This document shows, piece after piece, positions 1-5,887 of a stretch of 7,166 nt of DNA. Origin of the DNA: Bacillota bacterium. GTDB taxonomy: Bacteria; Bacillota_A; Clostridia; DSM-8532. The position numbers and the translations under genes were made by a program. Positions within the stretch are counted from its first letter, which is position 1. Every line of letters begins with the position of its first letter. The notes beneath the pieces are model-generated. The model had not been told where the DNA came from, did no database searches, and saw only the letters and a program-made list of their open reading frames with translations. Location of the stretch: positions 1 to 7,166 of the forward strand of contig JAFADM010000581.1 of the NCBI GenBank assembly GCA_023424865.1. The letters run 5' to 3'.

Positions 1-67
1 TGTACAATGGGGTGATTTCTTTAATGAAAGGACCCTGCTGTGCACTTTTTTTATATTCATTTAGACG

Positions 68-90
68 GATACGCGGCCGCGGATCTTTTT
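68..90 (+). terminator. Possible terminator of an upstream gene (GC-rich palindrome plus T run)
   Basis: A perfect 10-bp palindrome, CGCGGCCGCG at 72-81, is flanked by GAT (68-70) and ATC (83-85) with one A/G mismatch and runs into TTTTT at 86-90. As RNA it could fold into a short GC-rich stem followed by U residues, which would suit an intrinsic terminator for a gene lying left of the window. The stem is short, with only three strong pairs around a GGCC loop plus the outer three, so it could equally be a protein-binding palindrome or chance. Confidence 0.3.
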
Positions 91-113
91 AAAATCAGTA
101 CAAAAAAACCGGG

Positions 114-127
114 AGGTGACCTCACCT
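114..127. promoter_or_regulatory. 14-bp palindrome, candidate operator upstream of the transporter operon
   Basis: AGGTGA (114-119) and TCACCT (122-127) are perfect inverted 6-base arms around CC. The site lies about 100 bases before the first start codon, in an otherwise AT-rich stretch. It covers the -35 slot of a TAAAAT box at 147-152 and lies upstream of a second promoter candidate at 154-182. The size and symmetry fit binding by a dimeric regulator, but no regulator gene is visible in the window. On the minus strand, AGGTG/CACCT plus a later T run could be read as a weak terminator, which seems less likely because bases separate the stem from the T run. Confidence 0.4.
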
Positions 128-153
128 AAAAAGCTCAACACGCCGCTAAAATA

Positions 154-182
154 TTGTGATGATTCAATTGGGTCAATATGTT
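154..182 (+). promoter_or_regulatory. Weak sigma-70-type promoter candidate for the operon
   Basis: TTGTGA at 154-159 matches the -35 consensus at four of six bases. It is separated by 17 bases from TATGTT at 177-182, which matches the -10 consensus at four of six. Transcription would start near 189 and leave a short leader. A better single -10 box, TAAAAT at 147-152, lacks a recognisable -35 and has the palindrome at 114-127 in its place, so it could be activator-dependent. The choice between them is a guess from sequence. Confidence 0.25.
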
Positions 183-212
183 GGATGAAATGGAGTTTAT
201 TTGTAAGAACTG

Positions 213-219
213 AAAGGAG
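213..219 (+). promoter_or_regulatory. Ribosome binding site of the substrate-binding protein gene
   Basis: AAAGGAG ends six bases before the ATG at 226, a good Shine-Dalgarno distance. It supports that start, which also yields a complete lipoprotein signal peptide. Confidence 0.8.
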
Positions 220-225
220 ACTATC

Positions 226-1842
226 ATGAAAAAAAGCTTACGTGTCCTGGCACTCACTATGGCAGTAACATTAACGGTCAGTCTTGGTCTGGCGGGCTGC
301 GGCGGACAAGCGCCCTCGAATACGGATCAGCCCTCCTCCGGCGCTTCCGCAACCCCGGATGCCAATGACAATTCCGAGCTTCATATTGCGGTTAACGCCG
401 TACCCGAAACCTTTGACCTTACCAATACAACCGCCACCATCGGCTCTACCATTGCCCTGGGCTCCATTTATGAATGCCTTGTAGCGCTGGGAGCGGATTA
501 TTCCATTGTGCCGGAGCTGGCACAGTCCTTTACCATTAGCGACGACGCCACAGAATATGTGTATACCCTTCGCCAGGGCGTGCTTTTCCATAACGGCCAG
601 GAAATGAAGGCCGCCGATGTTGTGGCTTCCATGAACCGTTGGATTGAAGCCTTCGGCACCGCCAAAACCATGATTGGAGAGGCCCGCTTTGAGGCCGATG
701 GCGACTATGCCGTAAAGCTTAAAATGGATCATCCTCTGCTCTACTTAAATGAGCTTATCACAACCGCAGCTCAAAGGCCCATTATTGTGCCAAAGTCCGT
801 CATTGACAGCGGGAATCCCACCACAGGAATCATTAAGGACTATATCGGCACCGGCCCCTACAAGTTTACGGAATGGGCGGCGGACAGGTATGTTCTTTTT
901 ACCCGCAACGAAAATTACGCTCCCTATGGCACCGAGGGACAGGTTAACGGCTGGAGCGGCTATAAGGTTGCCGCCACAGCCAAGGTTTATTACGACATTG
1001 TCCCTGACGATTCCACCCGTGTGGCAGGCATACAGTCCGGCGAGTATGATATTGCCTACAATATGCCTGTGGATAATTACGACCTCTTTAACGGCAAGGA
1101 CGATTACACCGTATACAATCAATTGGACGGGGATCTGGTCATGATCTACAACAAGCAGGAGGGCCTGGGCGCCAACGCCAAATTCAGGCAGGCCGTCAAC
1201 GCCGCCCTCAATGCGGATGATATCCTTCTGGCCGCCTATGCCAATCCCGACTTTTTTAAATCCGGATCCAGCTACATGCCGGTGGCGGAATCCGATTGGT
1301 ATACCGAAGAAGGCGCGGCTTTCTACAATCAGAACAGTGCCGAGGCCTCCAAGGCCCTTCAGACTGAAGCTGGCTATAACGGGGAAACCTTCCGGCTTCT
1401 GGTCTCCTCAGACTATTCGGACTTTTACAATGCAGCCGTCGTAATCAAGCAGCAGCTGGAATCGGCGGGCATAAAGACGGAGCTTGTGGTTACCGACTGG
1501 GCCACCTACCTTAACTATTCCAAGGATCCCACCCAGTTTGACGCCTTTATCACAAGCTTTTCCGTAAAAGCCGTACCCACTCTTATCCTGTATCTTTCCG
1601 CCACATGGAACGGCTGGGCCACCGATCCGGTTATTGTGGACGCGCTGGCAAACATCAACACCGCCACCGACAAGGCTCAGGCCGTGGAAATATGGAAGAT
1701 GCTTCAGAAGTACTGCTGGGAAGAGGGGATGCCCGTTTCCAAAATTGGTAATAAGTATGTGTACAGCGTTGCCGGGTCCCATGTAAAAAATCTTATTTAC
1801 TTCCAGGGCCCTCATGCCTGGAACGTGGTTGCGGACAATTGA
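226..1842 (+). CDS. ABC transporter substrate-binding lipoprotein, SBP_bac_5 (peptide/opine/nickel) family
   Basis: This 538-residue extracytoplasmic receptor captures the substrate and delivers it to the permease pair encoded downstream. Residues 1-25 form a lipoprotein signal peptide with two Lys, a hydrophobic core and the lipobox LAGC, so Cys25 would be lipidated and anchor the protein to the outer face of the membrane. Residues 26-49 are a Ser/Pro/Asp-rich linker. The family signature region is at about 113-139 (LRQGVLFHNGQEMKAADVV), followed by GTGPYKF at 208-214. Length is typical of the family. The ligand is not evident. In the C-terminal lobe, around 438-452 (FDAFITSFSVKAVPT), I do not see the acidic residue that holds the peptide amino group in the dipeptide binder DppA, so a substrate other than a plain dipeptide is possible. 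The gene is first in the operon, 104 bases before the first permease. Confidence 0.93.
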   Translation: MKKSLRVLALTMAVTLTVSLGLAGCGGQAPSNTDQPSSGASATPDANDNSELHIAVNAVPETFDLTNTTATIGSTIALGSIYECLVALGADYSIVPELAQSFTISDDATEYVYTLRQGVLFHNGQEMKAADVVASMNRWIEAFGTAKTMIGEARFEADGDYAVKLKMDHPLLYLNELITTAAQRPIIVPKSVIDSGNPTTGIIKDYIGTGPYKFTEWAADRYVLFTRNENYAPYGTEGQVNGWSGYKVAATAKVYYDIVPDDSTRVAGIQSGEYDIAYNMPVDNYDLFNGKDDYTVYNQLDGDLVMIYNKQEGLGANAKFRQAVNAALNADDILLAAYANPDFFKSGSSYMPVAESDWYTEEGAAFYNQNSAEASKALQTEAGYNGETFRLLVSSDYSDFYNAAVVIKQQLESAGIKTELVVTDWATYLNYSKDPTQFDAFITSFSVKAVPTLILYLSATWNGWATDPVIVDALANINTATDKAQAVEIWKMLQKYCWEEGMPVSKIGNKYVYSVAGSHVKNLIYFQGPHAWNVVADN

Positions 1843-1853
1843 CGACACCTTAA

Positions 1854-1923
1854 ACCGGCGGTCGATTTGGGGCCGTGGCAAGCCTTAAGCCATGGCCCCT
1901 CCAAGAGCCGGTACGGATTTTTT
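1854..1923 (+). promoter_or_regulatory. Structured intergenic RNA element: hairpin, T run and anti-Shine-Dalgarno
   Basis: An 11-bp stem pairs 1869-1879 (GGGGCCGTGGC) with 1889-1899 (GCCATGGCCCC), with one G-U pair and a 9-base loop. Outside it, ACCGGC (1854-1859) can pair with GCCGGT (1907-1912), and TTTTTT follows at 1918-1923. Bases 1896-1903 (CCCCTCCA) are an exact complement of 1933-1940 (TGGAGGGG), which contains the ribosome binding site of the next gene. They overlap the hairpin's right arm, so the two pairings exclude each other. Structures at this position between a binding-protein gene and its permease genes often let the binding protein be made in excess, by partial termination or by protecting the upstream mRNA. 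That role is inferred here. Confidence 0.55.
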
Positions 1924-1933
1924 CATTCATCCT

Positions 1934-1940
1934 GGAGGGG
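1934..1940 (+). promoter_or_regulatory. Ribosome binding site deciding the start of the first permease
   Basis: GGAGGGG lies six bases before ATG 1947. The reading frame stays open upstream to a GTG at 1875, but that codon sits inside the intergenic hairpin and has no such site. ATG 1947 also gives the typical MKKYLLKRLL start of this permease family. Confidence 0.8.
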
Positions 1941-1946
1941 AGCGCC

Positions 1947-2897
1947 ATGAAGAAGTATCTGCTCAAAAGATTACTAACCCTTATTCCGGTTCTATTTATT
2001 GTTTCCCTGGTTATTTTCACTCTTATCCATCTTACCCCGGGGGATCCGGCCAGAATTATGCTGGGGGATCAGGCCTCGGAGGCAGAGGTTCAGGTGCTGA
2101 GGGAAAAAATGGGGTTTAACGCCCCCTTGCCTGTTCAATACCTTAACTGGGTGAAAAAGCTCCTTCAAGGGAATTTTGGCCAGTCCGTCTTCATGGAAGG
2201 AACCATGACGGAGATTATCGCCTCCCATTTGGCGCCAACCCTGCTTTTAACCTTCTATGCCCTCCTCATTGCCGTTGCGGTGGCCGTTCCACTGGGCATA
2301 CTTGCCGCAAGGACTCGGGGGACGGCGGCGGATCATGTCATTTCAGGCCTTTCCATGAGCGGTATTTCCGTGCCGAGCTTTCTTCTGGGGCTTTTTCTCA
2401 TCCTCCTTTTTGCCGTTAAGCTGGGGTGGCTTCCCGCCGCGGGCTATAAGGGCATATCGGAGGCCGGTTTTTTAAAAAATCTCAGGTACATGATAATGCC
2501 TGCTATTGCCCTTGGCTGCATGCAGGCAGGACTTATTATCCGCATGACCCGATCCTCCGTTTTGGAGGTGCTCAACTGTGACTATATCAAAATGGCCAGA
2601 GCAAAGGGTGTGAAGGAGCGGGTCATTATCCTGAAGCACGCTTTTAAAAATGCGCTTCTTCCCATCATCACCGTTATCGGCCAGGGGCTCATGAGCCTTT
2701 TGTCCGGCGCGGCGGTGGTGGAGTCGGTGTTTAATATTCCGGGGATAGGCCAGCTTATCATCAATTCGGTTTCCCGAAGGGATTATGAGGTTATTCAGGC
2801 CATTGTGCTTTTTGTGGCCCTTGTCAATGTTCTTATATGTCTTTTAATTGATTTGTTATACGGTCTGGCGGACCCCAGGGTCAGGCTTGAAGGTTAG
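1947..2897 (+). CDS. dppB: ABC transporter permease, DppB/OppB family
   Basis: This 316-residue inner-membrane subunit forms one half of the translocation channel with the following permease. Hydrophobic segments lie at about 11-29, 97-120, 133-158, 182-199, 239-262 and 283-306, giving the six-helix arrangement usual for the family. The N-terminal part has the family's HLTPGDPA motif (28-35). The cytoplasmic EAA loop that docks the ATPases is at about 212-239 (DYIKMARAKG, then HAFKNALLP) and is followed by ESVFNIPGIGQL (259-270). Length is normal and nothing is missing. The symbol is given at family level: sequence does not separate dipeptide, oligopeptide or glutathione transport. The stop is 21 bases before the next start, so co-translation is likely. 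Confidence 0.93.
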   Translation: MKKYLLKRLLTLIPVLFIVSLVIFTLIHLTPGDPARIMLGDQASEAEVQVLREKMGFNAPLPVQYLNWVKKLLQGNFGQSVFMEGTMTEIIASHLAPTLLLTFYALLIAVAVAVPLGILAARTRGTAADHVISGLSMSGISVPSFLLGLFLILLFAVKLGWLPAAGYKGISEAGFLKNLRYMIMPAIALGCMQAGLIIRMTRSSVLEVLNCDYIKMARAKGVKERVIILKHAFKNALLPIITVIGQGLMSLLSGAAVVESVFNIPGIGQLIINSVSRRDYEVIQAIVLFVALVNVLICLLIDLLYGLADPRVRLEG

Positions 2898-2901
2898 TAG
2901 G

Positions 2902-2909
2902 AAGGGAGG
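2902..2909 (+). promoter_or_regulatory. Ribosome binding site of the second permease
   Basis: AAGGGAGG begins four bases after the previous stop codon and ends nine bases before ATG 2919. No other in-frame Met occurs before residue 68, inside the first membrane segment, so this fixes the start and makes the repetitive N-terminal tail part of the protein. Confidence 0.75.
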
Positions 2910-2918
2910 CGTTAAAAT

Positions 2919-3881
2919 ATGACGGAATTAGCGGAAACGGCAGAAAAGGCCGAAACGACGGATAAAGTCCAAACGGCGGATAAACCCGAAACGGCGGACA
3001 AAGCCGAAAAGGGTGAGCTGGAGTCCCTGAAGCGAGCTCTTAGAAAAGAACAGCTTCGCCTCAATATACGCAAATTTGCAAAAAACAAGCTGGCGGTGAC
3101 AGGGGCTCTGCTTCTTGTGCTTATGCTGGCAGCCGCCCTTTTTGCCCCTCTGGCGGCTCCCCAGGGGCCTTTTGAAATGGTGGTGGCCAACCGGCTTAAG
3201 CCACCGGGAGGGGAGCACCTTTTCGGGACAGATACCTTTGGGAGGGACCTTTTTTCAAGAGTGCTGTACGGGGCCCGTATATCGCTGTTCATCGGAGCGG
3301 GGGTAAGCCTCATCTCCTTTGCTTTCGGCCTTGTCATGGGGCTTTACGCAGGCTATTACAAGGTAATGGACAACATTATCATGCGCATTTGCGACGGGCT
3401 CAGCGCCATACCGCCCATTCTCCTTGCCATTGCCTTCATGGCGGTTTTAGGGCCAAGCTCCCTTAATGTTACCATAAGCCTTGCCATCGTCTATACCCCG
3501 GGCCTTGCGCGCATTGTCCGTTCCTCGGCCCTTTCGGTGAAGGAGCAGACCTATGTGGAGTCCATGCGGGCGCTGGGGGCTTCGCCCACCCGGATTATCT
3601 GGGGGCATATCGCCCCCAATATTCTGGGCCCCGTGATTGTTCAAGCCTCCTTTATTTTTGCCAACGCCATCATAACCGAGGCGGCCTTAAGCTTTTTGGG
3701 AGTGGGCGTACCCGTACCCAACCCCAGCTGGGGCAATATTCTCTACGAAGGAAAAACCGTCATTTATAATTCCTGGTGGATGGTGGTGTTTCCGGGTGTG
3801 TTCACGGCTCTGTCGGTGCTGGGCCTGAATTTATTCGGCGATGGTCTTAGGGATATACTGGATCCCCATACCAACGGATGA
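2919..3881 (+). CDS. dppC: ABC transporter permease, DppC/OppC family, with a repetitive charged N-terminal tail
   Basis: This 320-residue membrane subunit is the partner of the preceding permease. Family landmarks are FGTDTFGRDLFSR (102-114), DGLSAIPPILLAI (159-171), an EAA loop at about 212-241 (ESMRALGASPTRIIWGHIAPN), EAALSFLGVGVP (254-265) and GDGLRDILDP (307-316). Hydrophobic segments are near 58-80, 119-145, 157-177, 184-200, 230-252 and 283-305. The odd part is residues 5-28: four six-residue units of the form (A/V/P)(E/Q)T(A/T)(D/E)K, rich in Glu, Asp, Lys and Thr and encoded by 18-bp tandem repeats. They are followed by a charged, probably helical stretch to about residue 56. The tail precedes the first membrane segment and would face the cytoplasm. 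Its role is unknown. The symbol is at family level. Confidence 0.92.
   Translation: MTELAETAEKAETTDKVQTADKPETADKAEKGELESLKRALRKEQLRLNIRKFAKNKLAVTGALLLVLMLAAALFAPLAAPQGPFEMVVANRLKPPGGEHLFGTDTFGRDLFSRVLYGARISLFIGAGVSLISFAFGLVMGLYAGYYKVMDNIIMRICDGLSAIPPILLAIAFMAVLGPSSLNVTISLAIVYTPGLARIVRSSALSVKEQTYVESMRALGASPTRIIWGHIAPNILGPVIVQASFIFANAIITEAALSFLGVGVPVPNPSWGNILYEGKTVIYNSWWMVVFPGVFTALSVLGLNLFGDGLRDILDPHTNG
2931..3002 (+). repeat. Tandem 18-bp repeat, four imperfect units, inside the second permease gene
   Basis: The units are 2931-2948, 2949-2966, 2967-2984 and 2985-3002, with a decayed half unit (GCCGAAAAG) at 3003-3011. The second to fourth share the core AAACGRCGGAYAAA almost exactly. The unit length is a multiple of three, so copy-number change would lengthen or shorten the encoded tail without breaking the frame. 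Confidence 0.85.
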
Positions 3882-3888
3882 AGGGGAG
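3881..3888 (+). promoter_or_regulatory. Ribosome binding site deciding the start of the first ATPase
   Basis: AAGGGGAG begins on the last base of the permease stop codon and ends six bases before ATG 3895. The frame is open further upstream to an ATG at 3841, inside the permease gene, but that start has no ribosome site and would add 18 residues unlike the family. Confidence 0.8.
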
Positions 3889-3894
3889 AAACAA

Positions 3895-4872
3895 ATGGAA
3901 GAGACATTATTGAAAATTGAGAACCTGAATACCTCCTTTAAAACGGAGCGGGGCCTTATGAAAGCCGTCGACGGAGTTTCCTTCCATGTGAATAAGGGTG
4001 AAATTCTGGCGGTGGTAGGTGAGTCGGGCTGCGGCAAAAGCGTCACGGTCCAGTCGGTGCTGAGGCTTTACGACGAAAAGTATCAGGTTCGTTATTCCGG
4101 CGAAATACAGTACAAGGGCAGAAACCTTCTAAGGCTTTCCCGGAAGGAAATGGAGAGCATACGGGGACAGGAGGTATCCATGATTTTTCAGGATGCCTTA
4201 AGCTCCCTGAACCCTGTTTTTACGGTGGGCGAGCAAATCGCCGAGTCCCTGCGCATTCACAGGAAAACGGACCGGAAGGAGAGCCGCAGGCGGGCCGCGG
4301 AGCTACTTGAGCTGGTGGGCATCAATGATCCCTTAAAAAGACTGGAGCAATACCCCTTCGAGCTGTCCGGAGGCATGCGCCAGAGGGTGATGATAGCCAT
4401 TGCACTGGCCTGCGGGCCGGGCCTTCTTATCGCCGACGAGCCCACAACAGCCCTGGATGTGACCATTCAGGCCCAGATAATGGACCTTATCGTGGAGCTT
4501 AATAAAAAGCTCAATATGGGTGTTATTCTCATTACCCATGATCTTTCCGTGGTTGCCGAAACCTGCAGCCGGGTGGTGGTTATGTACCTGGGCCAGGTGG
4601 TGGAGGAGGCGCAGGTGAACCGGTTGTTCGATAAACCCCTCCATCCCTATACCCTGGGGCTTATCCAATCCATTCCCCAGGTGGAGGGGCCCAGGCCTTC
4701 GAGGCTTTATATGATTAAGGGCATGGTCCCGCTTCTGAGCCAGATTCCGGAGGGCTGCCGCTTTGCGCCCCGCTGTCCAAAAGCGGACGACCGCTGCCGC
4801 AGGGAAATGCCTCAGCTCTTGCCGGCAGGCCCGGATCAAAAGGTGCGCTGCTTTCATGCCAACGATTTATAA
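3895..4872 (+). CDS. dppD: ABC transporter ATP-binding protein, DppD/OppD family
   Basis: This 325-residue cytoplasmic ATPase is one of two that drive transport. Visible motifs are Walker A GESGCGKS (42-49), Q-loop Gln99, signature LSGGMRQR (157-164), Walker B LLIADEP with Asp181 and Glu182, and H-loop His215, so ATP hydrolysis residues look intact. The C-terminal oligopeptide/dipeptide-transporter domain runs from about 245, beginning PLHPYT, and ends with Cys288, Cys294, Cys301 and Cys319. This spacing matches the cysteine cluster of DppD-type proteins, which has been reported to bind an iron-sulfur cluster in mycobacterial relatives. Binding here is inference. The gene starts 13 bases after the permease stop and ends 10 bases before the second ATPase. 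Confidence 0.93.
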   Translation: MEETLLKIENLNTSFKTERGLMKAVDGVSFHVNKGEILAVVGESGCGKSVTVQSVLRLYDEKYQVRYSGEIQYKGRNLLRLSRKEMESIRGQEVSMIFQDALSSLNPVFTVGEQIAESLRIHRKTDRKESRRRAAELLELVGINDPLKRLEQYPFELSGGMRQRVMIAIALACGPGLLIADEPTTALDVTIQAQIMDLIVELNKKLNMGVILITHDLSVVAETCSRVVVMYLGQVVEEAQVNRLFDKPLHPYTLGLIQSIPQVEGPRPSRLYMIKGMVPLLSQIPEGCRFAPRCPKADDRCRREMPQLLPAGPDQKVRCFHANDL

Positions 4873-4877
4873 GGAGG
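4871..4877 (+). promoter_or_regulatory. Ribosome binding site deciding the start of the second ATPase
   Basis: AAGGAGG, a perfect Shine-Dalgarno core, shares two bases with the previous TAA stop and lies five bases before ATG 4883. The open frame reaches back to 4763 inside the first ATPase gene, but those 40 extra residues are an out-of-frame reading of that gene. Confidence 0.85.
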
Positions 4878-4882
4878 TCTTT

Positions 4883-5887
4883 ATGGAAGAACAAAGTTCC
4901 AATGTTTTGGAAGCCAGGCATTTAAAAAAATACTTTCCCGTAAAGACAACCCTGGGAAAGGCCGTTCATTATGTGAAGGCTGTAGACGATGTTTCCCTGG
5001 CTCTTAAAAAGGGGGAAACCTATGGCCTGGTAGGTGAAACCGGCTGCGGCAAAAGCACCCTGGGCAGAACTCTTTTAAAGCTCCTTGAACCTACCGCCGG
5101 TGAGGTTTATGTGGAAAACAGGGAAATTGCCGGGCTGGGACCAAAGGAAATGCGCCGGATGCGCCAGAAAATGCAGATGGTTTTCCAGGATCCCTACACC
5201 TCTCTTAACCCCAGAAAAAAAGTCGGGGATATTTTAACGGAGGCGCTTAAAATACATGGTATCGGCAATCGGAAATCACGTGTGGAAACGGCCATGGGTA
5301 TGCTGGACAAGGTGGGCTTAAGGCCCCAGCATTATTACCGGTTTCCCCACGAATTTTCGGGAGGACAGCGCCAGCGGGTGGGGCTGGCCCGGGCGCTCAT
5401 TTTAAAGCCCGGCCTTATCGTCTGTGACGAGCCGGTGTCGGCTCTGGATGTTTCGGTTCAGTCCCAGATAATTAATCTGCTTCTGGACCTCCAGGAGGAG
5501 GGCGGTGTTTCCTATTTGTTTATCGCCCACGATATGAGCGTAGTGAAATACATATCCTCCCGGGTCGGTGTTATGTATCTGGGCGTCCTTGTGGAAGAAG
5601 CCCGTACCGACGATTTGTTCGCACTGCCGGCCCATCCTTATACCCAGGCTCTTTTGTCGGCTGTGCCTTCACCCAATCCCAGGATAAAAAAGGAAAGGAT
5701 TCTCCTGACAGGAGAAATTCCGTCTCCGATGAATGCCCCCAAGGGCTGCGTTTTTCACACCCGCTGCCCCCACTGTATGCCTGTGTGTACCAGGGAACGC
5801 CCTTCACACAAAACCATCATGCCGGATCACAGGGTGGCCTGCCATCTTTATGATCCGCGAAACGAAGGAGGAAACAGGGTATGCTGA
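4883..5887 (+). CDS. dppF: ABC transporter ATP-binding protein, DppF/OppF family
   Basis: This 334-residue protein is the second ATPase of the importer and would pair with the product of the preceding gene. It shows Walker A GETGCGKST (51-59), Q-loop Gln102 in FQDPYTSLNP, signature FSGGQRQR (158-165), Walker B LIVCDEP with Asp182 and Glu183, and H-loop His216. The start, with KKYFPV and a short insertion before VKAVDDVSL, is typical of the F-type subunit. The C-terminal family domain carries HPYTQALLSAVP (251-262) and Cys289, Cys295, Cys298, Cys302 and Cys320, again a possible metal site. Both ATPases appear active, so the transporter looks like a standard heterodimeric motor. The last 7 bases are shared with the hydrolase gene. 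Confidence 0.93.
   Translation: MEEQSSNVLEARHLKKYFPVKTTLGKAVHYVKAVDDVSLALKKGETYGLVGETGCGKSTLGRTLLKLLEPTAGEVYVENREIAGLGPKEMRRMRQKMQMVFQDPYTSLNPRKKVGDILTEALKIHGIGNRKSRVETAMGMLDKVGLRPQHYYRFPHEFSGGQRQRVGLARALILKPGLIVCDEPVSALDVSVQSQIINLLLDLQEEGGVSYLFIAHDMSVVKYISSRVGVMYLGVLVEEARTDDLFALPAHPYTQALLSAVPSPNPRIKKERILLTGEIPSPMNAPKGCVFHTRCPHCMPVCTRERPSHKTIMPDHRVACHLYDPRNEGGNRVC
5865..5871 (+). promoter_or_regulatory. Ribosome binding site of the hydrolase, inside the second ATPase gene
   Basis: AAGGAGG ends nine bases before ATG 5881. It lies inside the end of the preceding gene, and the start codon overlaps that gene's stop (ATGCTGA, 5881-5887), so translation of the two is probably coupled. Confidence 0.75.

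Noticed and set aside
3..8. TACAAT as a -10 box at the left edge
   Set aside because: Any -35 would lie outside the window and no gene start follows at a suitable distance.
2..64. Open frame entering from the left edge and ending at TAG 62-64 (another ends at TAA 90-92)
   Set aside because: Only 20 to 29 codons are visible, and their translation shows no recognisable gene end. It could be the tail of an upstream gene but cannot be supported.
271..732. 153-codon minus-strand open frame over the binding-protein gene
   Set aside because: It is antisense to a clear lipoprotein gene, and its Gly/Ile-rich translation is typical of a shadow frame.
1875..1946. N-terminal extension of the first permease
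   Set aside because: It would start at GTG inside the hairpin, has no ribosome site, and its residues do not resemble the family. ATG 1947 has a strong site and the typical start.
4333..4857. 174-codon open frame on the minus strand
   Set aside because: It is entirely antisense to the first ATPase gene, whose motifs are intact, and has no domain of its own.
4763..4882. 40-residue N-terminal extension of the second ATPase
   Set aside because: It overlaps the conserved C-terminal domain of the first ATPase in another frame. AAGGAGG at 4871-4877 points to ATG 4883.
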